Origin: DATLYH01 sp035575035
GTDB taxonomy: Bacteria; Planctomycetota; Planctomycetia; Gemmatales; Gemmataceae
Direction of reading: 5' to 3'
Assembly (NCBI GenBank): GCA_035575035.1
Contig: DATLYH010000027.1
Location: forward strand, 1-61,574
DNA length: 61,574 bases
Shown here: in pieces, positions 21,234 through 30,707 of the stretch
Numbering within the stretch: the stretch's first letter is position 1
Layout of the letters: every line of letters starts with the position of its first letter
Made by a program: the position numbers and the translations under genes
The notes under the pieces: model-generated
Seen by the model: the letters and a program-made list of their open reading frames with translations, nothing else
Databases searched by the model: none
Told to the model about the DNA's origin: nothing

Positions 21234-21836
21234 TCATTGATCCGATTGCTCCCCTTCCAATTCACGGATGCACTCTTTGAGTCGGGCCATCACACGGCTC
21301 TTCGCCAAGTACACGGCGGCGACGCTGATGCCCAACTGCTCGGCCACCTCTTTGCCGCTTCGGCCCTCGACGGCGGTCTGCCAGAACGCGGACCAGGTCG
21401 ATGCCTGAAAATCGTTTCGCACCCGCTCCGCGGCCCACGCGAGCAGGTGCTGCTGGTACTCGCGGTTCCACTGGTCTTCGTCCTCGCGGGCCGGTTGCTG
21501 ATCGAGCCGGTCGTGCATGTCCGAATCGCTCGTTCCCCGGCACTCGCGTTCGCGCCGTCCCAGGAAATCGTGCAGCCGGCGATAGGCCAGCGTGAACAAC
21601 CACCCGCGAAACGAGCCGCGAGCCGGGTCGTAATCCAGCCGCCGCACCGAACTCATCACCGCCCGCATCACTTCCTGCGTCACGTCCGCCGCGTCGGCGT
21701 CCTGCAACCCCTTGCGGCGCGCGAACCGATAGACCAGCGGCGAGTAAAGTCGCACGAACTCGCGCCACGCCTCCGCATCTCGTGCGTCGCGGATTCGCAC
21801 CAGCAAACTGGGTCGCGTCACCGGCGGGCTGGTCAT
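21234..21836 (-). CDS. ECF-family RNA polymerase sigma factor
   Basis: This 200-aa protein has sigma region 2 (LVYRFARRKGLQDADAADV, then the DNA-melting FRGWLFTLAYRRL) and region 4 with a helix-turn-helix (SGKEVAEQLGISVAAVYLAK). It directs RNA polymerase to its own promoters. The kinase with an anti-sigma motif follows after 24 bp, which points to a sigma/anti-sigma or sigma/kinase pair, as known for planctomycete ECF groups. No extracellular signal can be read from the sequence. Confidence 0.9.
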   Translation of the reverse strand: MTSPPVTRPSLLVRIRDARDAEAWREFVRLYSPLVYRFARRKGLQDADAADVTQEVMRAVMSSVRRLDYDPARGSFRGWLFTLAYRRLHDFLGRRERECRGTSDSDMHDRLDQQPAREDEDQWNREYQQHLLAWAAERVRNDFQASTWSAFWQTAVEGRSGKEVAEQLGISVAAVYLAKSRVMARLKECIRELEGEQSDQ

Positions 21837-21895
21837 CGGTTGCTCTATAAGATACTTCCGGCCGGCAGCCGAATCCTATCGCGCAATTCTCACCA

Positions 21896-22032
21896 TAGGG
21901 TGGGTCGAGGTCGCGGAGAAGCATGGTGGGTCATCGCAAGCGGCTGTGTTTCCGAAATACACACTGTCGTGATCTCAGAGTCGTGCCGCGACCGAAGCCC
22001 CACCAGCTTGTCCGCTTGCTCGACCCACCCTA
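21896..22032. repeat. Small element with 14-bp inverted ends
   Basis: The ends TAGGGTGGGTCGAG (21896-21909) and CTCGACCCACCCTA (22019-22032) are exact inverted copies, 137 bp in total. The inside has no coding frame. It lies between the ECF sigma gene and a transporter fragment. It looks like a non-autonomous mobile or dispersed repeat; no target duplication is evident. Confidence 0.6.
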
Positions 22033-22113
22033 CGATCGCGTTGCCGGCGTCACTGTAACCTCGTCGGCGTTCCTGAACAACAAGGATCGCCGGGAGCAAC
22101 CTGTGCCTGCGAA

Positions 22114-22512
22114 ACGACGACGATTCTCGGCGGCACGTGCACGCTCATCGGCACGAGCACGAATCTGGTTGTGCAAGGACTGATGACGAAGGCGAAGATC
22201 GAGCCGATGAGCTTCTTCGAGATCGGTTGGGTCGGGTTGCTCTGCGCCGTGATCGGAACGATTTACATACCGACCGTCGGGCGCTGGCTGTTGCCGAAGC
22301 GGAAAGAACTGATCGAGCAATTGGGGGAATCTCGCCGCGAGTACCTGGTGGAGATGTTGGTGCAGCCGGATTGCCGGCTCGTCGGTCAGTCGATTGAAGC
22401 GGCGGGGCTGCGTCAGTTGCCCGGCCTGTTTTTGATCGAGCTCGATCGGAACGGCACGATCATCGGGCCGGTGCCGCCGAGCGAGGTGATCCAAGCGGGC
22501 GACCGGCTGGGG
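22114..22512 (+). pseudogene. Fragment of SLC13/DASS-type sodium symporter with TrkA-C domain
   Basis: The translated piece begins in the permease motif ILGGTCTLIGTSTNLVVQG, continues through a transmembrane segment (GWVGLLCAVIGTIYIP) and into the first TrkA-C-like domain (LVEMLVQPDCRLVGQSIEAA) up to IQAGDRL. A full gene would have about 300 more residues before this and more domains after. It is cut at both ends, and the 3' end joins the Calx-beta fragment head-on. Confidence 0.8.
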
Positions 22513-22795
22513 GGACCAGGACGGTCTTGGTCGTCTCGCGGCGGGCGAAGGTGAGCCGGCCGGCGACGGCGGTGTAGTCGCTGCCCGCGCGGGCCGACCC
22601 GTCGGCGGTGGCGTAGTTGACGCTGATCGTCTTGCCGGTGTGCCCGGTCACGGACACGGTGACGGCGACGGCCTTGCTGCCGTCGTGACCCTCGACGACG
22701 GAGTACGGGCTGCTGATCGTCAGCGTGGCGGCGGGTGCCAGCCGGTCTTCGAGTACTTCGATGCCCAGACGCGCGTATCGAGAGCGGCGTGACAT
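22510..22795 (-). pseudogene. N-terminal remnant of an exported Calx-beta repeat protein
   Basis: It begins with a good AAGGAG ribosome binding site and ATG, then the planctomycete N-terminal motif EVLEDRLAPAA, followed by the first Calx-beta domain (VVEGHDGSKAVAVTVSV, then ISVNYATADGSA and SDYTAVAG). The match ends at about KTVLVP, where the next Calx-beta strand should follow. The frame then runs on the antisense of the transporter fragment until a stop at 22460. Full-length relatives are usually many hundreds of residues long. Confidence 0.75.
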
Positions 22796-22945
22796 GGCTC
22801 ATGCTCCTTTCCGGACGGAAACTCACATTGTTGGGGCTGTGAAGCAGCGCTTTGCGTTACAGCAACTCCACGTCCCCGCCGCGACCAGCCGCCGCCGGTC
22901 GGCGATGGGAAGTGGGCGAGCGACGCCAGGATTTTGGGGATTTCT

Positions 22946-23503
22946 TCAGATTTCGCCGATGGCCCGTTGCAGCCAGGCGCGGGCATAGGCCCAGAGGCGG
23001 TCCGCGGAACGGGGAGAAATCTTGAGGGCCTGAGCGGTCTCCTCGATGGACAGGCCGGCGAAGTAGCGAAGCTTGACCAGTTCGGCCGCTTGCGGATCGG
23101 CGGCGGCGAGCCGGTCCAGAGCTTCATTCACCGCCAGGATTTCGTCGGACTCCTCGGGGGCGGCCACGGCGTCCTCGCGGAGTTCGGCCCGGGCCCGCGC
23201 GCCGCCACGCTTGCGGCTCTTCTTCTGCCGGGCGCGGTCCACCAGGATGCGCCGCATCGCCTCGGCACAGGCGGCGAAGAAGTGACCGCGGCTGTTCCAG
23301 TGCTGCGCCTGCTCCACGTTCACCAGGCGCAGGTAGGCTTCGTGGACCAGAGCTGTCGCCTGGAGGGTTTGCCCCGGCTTTTCCTGGGCGAGTTTCTGCG
23401 CCGCCAACTTGCGCAGCTCATCATAGACCAGCGGCAAGAGTTGCTCCGCGGCGTGCGGGTCGCCCTGCTCGATCCGACCCAGAATCCGGGTCACCTCGGT
23501 CAT
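22946..23503 (-). CDS. ECF-family RNA polymerase sigma factor (TIGR02999-like)
   Basis: This 185-aa protein starts TEVTRILGRIEQGD and has region 2 (LLPLVYDELRKLAAQKLAQE, then ALVHEAYLRLVN and FFAACAEAMRRILVDRARQK) and region 4 (FAGLSIEETAQALKISPRSADR). This planctomycete-expanded group normally precedes a large kinase gene. Here the next gene in the same direction is a truncated Calx-beta remnant, so the usual partner may have been lost. A start ten codons upstream is possible. It follows the 136-aa gene by 19 bp. Confidence 0.9.
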   Translation of the reverse strand: MTEVTRILGRIEQGDPHAAEQLLPLVYDELRKLAAQKLAQEKPGQTLQATALVHEAYLRLVNVEQAQHWNSRGHFFAACAEAMRRILVDRARQKKSRKRGGARARAELREDAVAAPEESDEILAVNEALDRLAAADPQAAELVKLRYFAGLSIEETAQALKISPRSADRLWAYARAWLQRAIGEI

Positions 23504-23522
23504 ACCGCTGATCCACCGCAGG

Positions 23523-23933
23523 TTAATCCCCATCCGCCGCCAACTCCCAGTGGGGGTAGGTCAGCGCCATCCGGAAGCCCGGCAGTTCTTCAACCCGGGT
23601 GAAGAACTCCGCCAGGTTCCCCGACGCGTCGGAATACTCGGCCGCCGGGGCCAGGCGCGGGGCGTCGGGCCGGGACGTGCAAAACCTCAGGAAGATGTCT
23701 CCGTACCATCCTTCGCGCGGGTCATCGAAGGTCCGGCACCACTCAAGATAAGCGAGCCCTTCCTCCGCCGAGTAGCCGAGCGCGACGACGAATTCCTCCC
23801 GCTCCGCATCGACCCGGCGGTGTGCCCACTCCTTGAAGACTTCCCAGGCGATGGCCGGCTCGGGACACCCCGGGTCGAACCAGGCCTCCGCGAGGAGTTG
23901 CTCCAAAAGCCGGCGTGATTCGTCCGGGGTCAT
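23523..23933 (-). CDS. Hypothetical protein, 136 aa
   Basis: A soluble, acidic protein rich in Trp, Phe and Glu, with segments PAIAWEVFKEWAHRRVDAE and LAYLEWCRTFDDPREGWYGD. No signal peptide and no family that I can name. It lies 30 bp after the deaminase gene and 19 bp before the ECF sigma gene on the same strand, so the three may be cotranscribed. Confidence 0.7.
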   Translation of the reverse strand: MTPDESRRLLEQLLAEAWFDPGCPEPAIAWEVFKEWAHRRVDAEREEFVVALGYSAEEGLAYLEWCRTFDDPREGWYGDIFLRFCTSRPDAPRLAPAAEYSDASGNLAEFFTRVEELPGFRMALTYPHWELAADGD

Positions 23934-23963
23934 GGCTCCCCCCGGCCCATGAAATGGCCTGCG

Positions 23964-24410
23964 CTATTCGCCGATGTCCTCGGCCCACAAGTCGGGGTGG
24001 GCCGCGATGAAGGAGCGGAGCAGGGCGATGCATTCCGGCGAGCGCAGGTCGATGACGCGAACGCCGTTCTCCCGGAGCCAGTCCAGGCCGCCCGCGAAGT
24101 TGACCGACTCGCCAACCACGACGGTGCCGATCTGAAACTGGCGGACCAGGCCGCTACAGTACCAGCACGGCGCCAGCGTGGTGACCAGGATCTTGTCGCG
24201 GTAGCCACGCTGCCGGCCGGCGTTGCGGAAAGCGTCGGTCTCGCCGTGAATGGAGGGATCGTTCTGCTGAACGCGGCGATTACGGCCGCGGCCCAGGATG
24301 CGGCCCTGGGCGTCGGCCAGGCATGCCCCGATGGGAATGCCACCCTCCGCCAGTCCGATCCGCGCCTCCTCGAGGGCGACCTGCAACAACTTGTGAAAGT
24401 CCGGGTCCAT
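23964..24410 (-). CDS. Cytosine deaminase, yeast Fcy1-like
   Basis: This 148-aa zinc enzyme should deaminate cytosine to uracil or a related base. Zinc ligands and catalytic acid are visible: His55 and Glu57 in HGETDAF, and Cys82/Cys85 in LAPCWYCSG. Features shared with yeast Fcy1, as I recall that sequence, include EGGIPIGACL, LGRGRNRR, VVVGESVNF and the C-terminal DIGE. This fits cytosine deaminase better than the tRNA adenosine deaminase TadA. The start was set at MDPDFHKLL; an upstream extension has no family support. Confidence 0.82.
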   Translation of the reverse strand: MDPDFHKLLQVALEEARIGLAEGGIPIGACLADAQGRILGRGRNRRVQQNDPSIHGETDAFRNAGRQRGYRDKILVTTLAPCWYCSGLVRQFQIGTVVVGESVNFAGGLDWLRENGVRVIDLRSPECIALLRSFIAAHPDLWAEDIGE

Positions 24411-25021
24411 GTCGTCTCGACAAAAGTCTCCTGGGGACAGCAGGAGGCTATACCATACACGGCAATCAACACTCCTATCAACCACATTCGCCGCCCCTTC
24501 CCCTAGCCCCCACGGTTAGACTCGCCCCAGTTGCCGGGTTCCAGACCTTGGAACCCCTAATGGCCGACGGCAACCGCTCCTGAATAATTGTCTCCATGCT
24601 CCGCGCGCTGACGGGCCGCTCCGCGATCCGGGCGAAGCACGTCACTGTGCCGCGATGCCGTCATCCTGTCAGTCCTTCAGCCACAGCGAGGGGTCGTCCA
24701 GCCCCTGGGGCTCGAAGTGGGATGCATCAGGTACACACGGGACGACGGCCATGATGGTGCTTCCCTGAACAATGAATGGTCCCTGAACCCGTCATAAGGA
24801 TTATCGCTGCGGCCAACACCAAGTTCCGGGGCGGGCTCTTCACCTACCGTCAGCTTAACCGCAAAAAGCCATTTCTGGGAAAACTTTTGCAAGCCTGCTT
24901 GGCGGCGCGGCTGAGGACATGGAACCGATGGCAGCAAACTTTTTCGGCCCAGACTCGTCTAAAGGAGTAAGAGCACCTGTGCTCCACGTGCGCCCGTTCC
25001 CGGTGATGAAGGGAGGTAGCC
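24411..25021. other. Divergent intergenic region
   Basis: About 610 bp lie between the divergent deaminase and macroglobulin genes. No repeat or RNA gene was recognised. On the minus strand a short frame at about 24671-24757 reads MAVVPCVPDASHFEPQGL and ends in WLKD before a stop. It could be a tiny gene or a C-terminal coding remnant, but the evidence is thin. The macroglobulin ribosome binding site (GGGAGG, 25012-25017) is at the right end. Confidence 0.4.
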
Positions 25022-28000
25022 ATGCCAGGAGACCATCGGCCCGGTGGGAAGTTCTCCCCTGCCCGCCTTGCCCTCGGGGTTGCCTGCGTCGCGATCGTTG
25101 GGGGCGCCGTCTGGCTGGTTCAGCGCTCCGGCCAGGCGGGGGCGGCGCCGCCATCACCCGCAGGGGCGGCGGTCTTCCAGACCAAGGACAAATTTCTGAT
25201 CACGGTTGCCTTGCCCAATCCGGAAGGCCAGGACCTCCGCGGCACGCTCCGCGTGGAACTGATCGGGCCCAACGGCAGGTCGCTGGCCCGCGACGAGAAG
25301 GAGGTCCACCAGCAGGACCAGGCCGCCAGCTACAAGTTCGAACTGCCGGTCGTCCACGCGCCGGTCGATCAAATCAAGCTCCGCTGCGAATTCAACCGGC
25401 AGCGGATCGAGGTGCCCATGAACCAAGCTCTGCTGGCCAAGGCGCACGAGACCACGCTGACCTCCGGCCAGGAATTTTTTGCCGGCAGCACCGCTTCGCT
25501 GCGCTGCGGCGTACACGGCGTCAAGTCGCTGACCGAAAGCGTACCGCTTCCCGGCGCCGAGGTGGCCATCCAACTCCGCGCCGCCGACGGCAAGGTCTTT
25601 CCACTCTACGAAGGCAAGGCCGGGCCCGACGGCGTGGTCCAGGCGCAGTTCAAGGTGCCGGCCGTGCCGCCGGGCCAGTACACCCTGGCGGTCGCCACCC
25701 GCTCGACCCTCGGCGAGGAGAAGCTGGAGCGGACGGTGCGCGTTAAGTCCGAGCCAAAGATTCTGCTGACCACCGACAAGCCGCTCTATCAACCGGGACA
25801 GTTGATTCAGATCCGGGCACTGGCGCTGAGTCCCTTTGACCTGACGCCGGCCAACGGCAATGAGCTGACCTTCGAGGTCGAGGATCCCAAAGGGAACAAG
25901 GTCTTCAAGCGCAGCCGCACCACCTCGGAATACGGTATCGCATCGGTGGAGTTTCAACTGGCCGACGAAGTGAACCTCGGCGACTATCAGGTGCGGGCCA
26001 TCCTAGGCGACGTGACCGCCCAGAAGACCGTCACCGTCAAGAAATATGTCCTGCCCAAGTTCAAGGCCGAGGTCACGGCCGACAAGCGCTTCTACCTGCC
26101 GAAGGAAACCATCCATGCCGAATTGCAGGCCGACTATTTCTTCGGCAAGCCGGTGGCCGGGGCCAGGTTCAAGGTGACGGCCAGCACCTTCGACGTGCAG
26201 TTCCGAGAATTCCAGACCTACGAAGGCAAGACCGACGAGCGCGGCCATGCCCAGTTTGAAATCAAGCTCCCCGATTACTTCGTCGGCCAGCCGTTGCAAA
26301 AGGGGGACGCGCTGGTCCGGCTCGAAATCAAGATCACCGACACGGCCGACCATACCGAGACGATCAGCAAGACCTATCCGGTCAGCGAGCAGCCAATCCG
26401 CGTCAGTGTGATTCCGGAGCGCGGCCTGCTGGTGCCGGCGATGGAGAACCGCGTTTTCGTGGCGGCCATCTATCCCGACGGCAGCCCGGCCGCTGGTTGC
26501 ACGGTCAAACTGTGGCACGATCCGCAGCCCCCAGCACGGCCGCAACGAGTCGGCCGCGGCATCGTCCCACCTCCGGCCGTAGCGGCCGCACCGGCACAAG
26601 AGGCGAAGCCGGCCGAGCAGCCGCGCGACCGGGGCCAGCCGCTCGCCACCATCAAGACCAATGAGGCCGGCCTGGCCGAGTTCCGCCTCACCCCCAAACA
26701 GGAACAATTCCGCCTCGGTGAATGGACCCAGCGCCAGGTCGAGATGCTCGGCGGCCAGATCATCCAGGTCGGCGGCCAGCAAATCGTCTTCGACGTTTAC
26801 GCCGAGGCCAAGGACGACCGGGGGAGCACCGCCACGGTCCGGGCCGCCCTGAACAGCGAGCCGTTCGGTGAGAATGTCCTCCTGCGGCTGGACAAGGCCA
26901 TTTACCGCGGCGGCGACACCCTGCAAATTGACATCCTGTCGTCAGCCGGCCTGCCGACCGTTTACCTCGACATTGTCAAGGCCGGCCAGACTCTCTTGAC
27001 GCGCTGGCTCGATGTGACGGACGGCAAGGCCAGCCATCGGCTCGACCTGCCGGCCGGCATCTTCGGCACGCTGGAGGTCCACGCCTACCAGATGCTGGCC
27101 GACGGCGAGATCATCCGTGACAGCCGGGTGATCTATGTCCATCCACGCGAGGACCTGAAGATCGAGGTCAAGGCAGACAAGGACGTCTATTTGCCGGGTC
27201 AGGAGGGGACGATCCGCTTCCAGGTGACCGATGCCGCCGGCAAGCCGACGGCCGCCGCCCTGGGAATCATCGTGGTCGATGAGGCGGTCTATGCCTTGCA
27301 GGAGATGCAGCCGGGGCTGGAGAAGGTTTACTTCACCCTGCAAGAGGAGTTGATCAAACCGCGGGGTCAGGTGGTCTATCGACCCAGCGAGCCGCTCGAC
27401 GTGCTGATCCGCCAGCCGGAGCTGCCCCCCGTCAAGCAGCAGATCGCCCAGGTGCTTCTCGCGCCGGTGCAGCCGAAGCCGCCGGCGCGGTGGGAGGTCG
27501 ATCCGGCCGTCGAGCGGCGCCGGAAAGTCGAGGGGCAAATCCAGCAACTCGGCTGGGCCCTGTTCCACTACGCCGTCAACAACCGGCAAGCGTTCCTGGA
27601 CCATGACCGCAAGACCGGGCGCTGGAGCTTCCAGCCCGGCATCCTGGACAAGGCAATCAAGGCGGCGGGCCTGGGTAAGGAGGTCCTGACCGATCCGTTC
27701 GGCGCGAAGTGGACCCTGGACAGCCTGGCACGGTTAGAGAAAGGCTTCACGGCCGACCGCCTGGCCCGGGCCGTCACCTTGAATCAGATGCAGCAGTTGA
27801 TGTGGGCCGTGGTCAACTACACCAATGCCAACCGGGCCAAGTGGTTCCAGGACGGCAAATGGACCTTCCCCGAGACGGTGCTGGCCGACGCCGCCCGACA
27901 GCAGCGCCTCGATCTGCGCGACGTCTGGGGCGAGCCGATCCGCCTGGTGAAGCGCGACAAGAAGCTGAACAACCCGACCGGCTGGAACCAGTTCGATTAT

Positions 28001-30457
28001 CACGAGCTGGTCTCCGCTGGCCCGGACCGCAAGTTCGACACGGAAGACGATGTGAAGTTGAGCGATCCCCGGATGTGGCAGCTGCTCCAGGCCTGGTGGG
28101 CCCCCGAAGGCAAGCAGTTAGCCGGGGGAAGGTTCGGCGATCCCCGTATGCTGAGGCGGAGGGGGGCCTTCCCGGCGGATGGAATGGAGTTGCAACTGGG
28201 GGGCGGCGCGAAATTTGATCGCGCCGGCGCAGCGGTCCCCCCAGCTGCACCAAGGGCGGCGCTGCGCGAAGAAACGAAAGCGGCGGAGCGCCTGCCTCCA
28301 GAAGCCGACGCCGCCAAGGGACAGGCCCCGGGCGCATCGCCGATCCGGATTCGCGAATACTTCCCGGAGACGCTCCTCTGGCAGCCGGCCCTGATCACCG
28401 ACGACAAGGGGATGGCTACCTTGCCGATTGCCTTTGCCGACTCCATCACTACCTGGCGCCTCAGTGCGTCGGCCTCGTCCCGCGGCGGGGCGCTGGGCGG
28501 CGTCTCGGCTCCCCTGCGGGTCTTCCAGGACTTCTTCGTGGACATCGACCTGCCGGTCAGCCTGACGCAGAACGACGAGGTTGCCTTCCCCGTCGCGGTC
28601 TACAACTACCTCAAGGAACCGCAGACGGTGAAACTGGAGCTGGAGCGCGAGGCATGGTTCGAGTTGGTCGATGACGCCGGCCCAACCCGCACCCTTGACC
28701 TTAAGCCGGGCGAGGTGACGGCGGTCAAGTTCCGTATCCGGGCCAAACGGATCGGCCACCAGCCGCTGACCGTCAAGGCCGCCGGCTCCAAGATGTCCGA
28801 CGCCATCAAGCGCGTTGTCGAGGTAGTGCCCGACGGCGCTCGGGTCGAGAAGGTCGTCACGGATCGGTTGACGGGCAAGGTGGCGCAGACCATCACCATC
28901 CCCGAGCACGCCATCCCGGACGCTTCCAAGATTCTGGTCAAACTTTATCCCGGCGTCTTCAGCCAGGTCATCGAGGGGACCGAGGGCATGCTCCGCATGC
29001 CCTTTGGCTGATTTGAGCAGACGTCGTCCGCGGCCTATCCGAACATCCTGGTCGTGGACTACGTCAAGAAGGCCCGTGTGGCCAATCCGCAGATCCTGAT
29101 GAAGGCCGAGCAGTACCTCAACGCCGGTTATCAGAAGCTCCTCACCTTCGAGCGTCCCGGCGGCGGCTTTGACTGGTGGGGCAACGGTCCGCCGCTGGTC
29201 TGGCTCAGCGCCTACGGCCTGCAAGAGTTCAACGACATGGCCAAGGTCTATCCGATCGACCGCGGCGTCATTGACCGGACACAGCGCTGGCTGATGGCGC
29301 AACAGGAGCCCGACGGCACCTGGTCGAAGATCGGCGCCACCCACGGCGAGACCATCGAGCGCATGGGCGATCCGAAATTGCTCCTGACCAGTTATGTCGT
29401 CTGGTCGTTGTTGGAGAGCGGCTTGAAGGCGAAGGAGCTGGACAAGTCGATCGCCTACATCCACAAGCACGCCAAGGAGGCGAACAACGCCTACATCCTG
29501 GCCCTGGCCGCCAACGCCCTGGCCGCCTGGGACCCCAAGGACGATTACACCCTGGAGGTCTTGCAGAAGCTCGACAAGATGAAGCAGGACAAGCCGGAGT
29601 GGCGGGCGTGCTGCTTCCCGGCCCAGGGGCAGTCGCTGGCTTACGCCCGCGGCGACAGCATCACCGTGGAGACGACCGCCCTGGCGGTGCTGGCGATGAT
29701 CAAGACCGGCCAGTTCACCAACACCGTCAACCAGGGGCTGACTTACCTGGTGAAGGTCAAGGACGGCAACGGCACCTGGGGGAGCACCCAGGCGACCATC
29801 CTGGCCCTGAAGGCGCTGGTAGCCGGCCTGGGCGGCGCCAAGCAGGAGGGGACCGCTCGCTTCACCATCATGGTCAACGGCAAGGAGGCGGCCACGGGCG
29901 AGGTCACGCCGGCGAACGCCGACGTGATGCAGCTCTTCGACCTGAAGGACTTCACCAAGGTCGGCGACAACCGGGTGGAGATCCGGGTGGAAGGGAGCAC
30001 CAACCTGATGTACCAGATCGTCGGCCGCTACTTCGAGCCGCACGCCAAGCGGCCCGCGCCCTCCAGGCCGGTGCTCGACATCACCGTGGACTATGACCGC
30101 ACCAAGCTCTCGACCGCCGACCTGCTGAAGGCGAAGGCGACGCTGCGCTACAACGGCGAGGTGCCGACGTTCATGGTGATCGCCGACCTGGGCATCCCGC
30201 CGGGCTTCACCGCCGACCCGGGTGAGTTCGCCGAGATGGTGGCCGCCAAGCAGATCGAGCGCTTCACAGCGACGGCGCGGCAGGTGACGCTGTACATCGG
30301 CGACATCAAGCCGGGCGACACCAAGACGTTCGAATACACCTTGAGGCCCAAGTATCCGATCAAGGCCAAGACCCCGGCCGCGGTGGCCTATGAGTATTAC
30401 ACCCCCGCCAACCGGGCGACCGCCAAGCCGGTGGAGTTGACCGTCGTCGAGAAGTAG
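25022..30457 (+). CDS. Alpha-2-macroglobulin family protein with in-frame TGA at the thioester Cys (candidate selenoprotein)
   Basis: Read through the TGA this is 1811 aa. Bacterial alpha-2-macroglobulins are periplasmic traps that bind proteases through a reactive Cys-Gln thioester. Visible parts: an N-terminal membrane anchor (about 14-34); macroglobulin domains (TTDKPLYQPGQL near 249; ERGLLVPAMENRVFVAA near 467); an unusual insert (about 837-1022) with two copies of a pseudopilin-like segment (QQLGWALFHYAVNNRQ; QQLMWAVVNYTNANRA) ending AGPDRKFDTEDDV; the A2M segment (EYFPETLLWQPALITDDKG near 1109); then LRMPFG-(TGA, codon 1330)-FEQTSSAAYPN, the thioester domain and a receptor-like C-terminal domain. 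The 481 codons after the TGA stay in frame without another stop. Alternatives: a nonsense mutation (TGC or TGT to TGA), a sequence error, or two separate polypeptides. A terminator follows the stop. Confidence 0.72.
29009..29011 (+). other. In-frame TGA replacing the conserved thioester Cys codon
   Basis: The TGA is preceded by GGC (Gly) and followed by TTTGAGCAG (Phe-Glu-Gln), so the context is Gly-TGA-Phe-Glu-Gln where the family has Gly-Cys-x-Glu-Gln. It is the only stop in 1811 codons. TGA is one base away from both cysteine codons. Selenocysteine is the only amino acid that would preserve thioester-like chemistry at this position. Confidence 0.8.
29020..29065 (+). promoter_or_regulatory. 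Hairpin just after the TGA, SECIS-like position
   Basis: The strand 29020-29035 (GACGTCGTCCGCGGCC) pairs with 29050-29065 (GGTCGTGGACTACGTC): 15 of 16 positions pair (13 Watson-Crick, 2 G-U, one C-U mismatch). The 14-nt loop TATCCGAACATCCT starts 24 nt after the TGA. Position and size fit bacterial SECIS elements. A weakness is that the loop does not begin with G, which most bacterial SECIS loops do. GC-rich coding sequence can form hairpins by chance. Confidence 0.45.
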
Positions 30458-30565
30458 GAGGACGCTTTCTCCAACCAAGTCTTGGGGGTGGGGCCGGAGC
30501 ACTGCAACGCTCCGGCCATGCCAGATACACCGCATTTCAACGAAGCAGCGGGTGCTAAAAGGTGG

Positions 30566-30600
30566 CCCGGCCCCGGCATGACCACCGGGGCCGGGTTTTT
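30566..30600 (+). terminator. Rho-independent terminator after the macroglobulin gene
   Basis: Perfect 11-bp arms CCCGGCCCCGG / CCGGGGCCGGG flank an 8-nt loop and are followed directly by TTTTT. It lies about 110 bp after the macroglobulin stop and ahead of the next gene on the same strand. Confidence 0.88.
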
Positions 30601-30707
30601 CGTCCTTACCGTCCGTGCAGCGGGGCGGAAAACCGATGACATTCCCGTGATCAGGAATTATGGTGAAGAGGTCGCCGCTCGCAACGCCCATGAGGGAGGG
30701 ACTAGCC

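Noticed and set aside
24671..24757. Tiny minus-strand gene (about 27 codons)
   Set aside because: The peptide looks protein-like but there is no family match, no strong start signal and no conserved context. Kept only as a remark in the intergenic entry.
29054..30457. A separate gene starting at the ATG after the TGA
   Set aside because: There is no ribosome binding site, and the 14 codons between the TGA and this ATG (FEQTSSAAYPN...) are conserved family sequence, so the true unit is the read-through frame or a broken gene, not an independent one.
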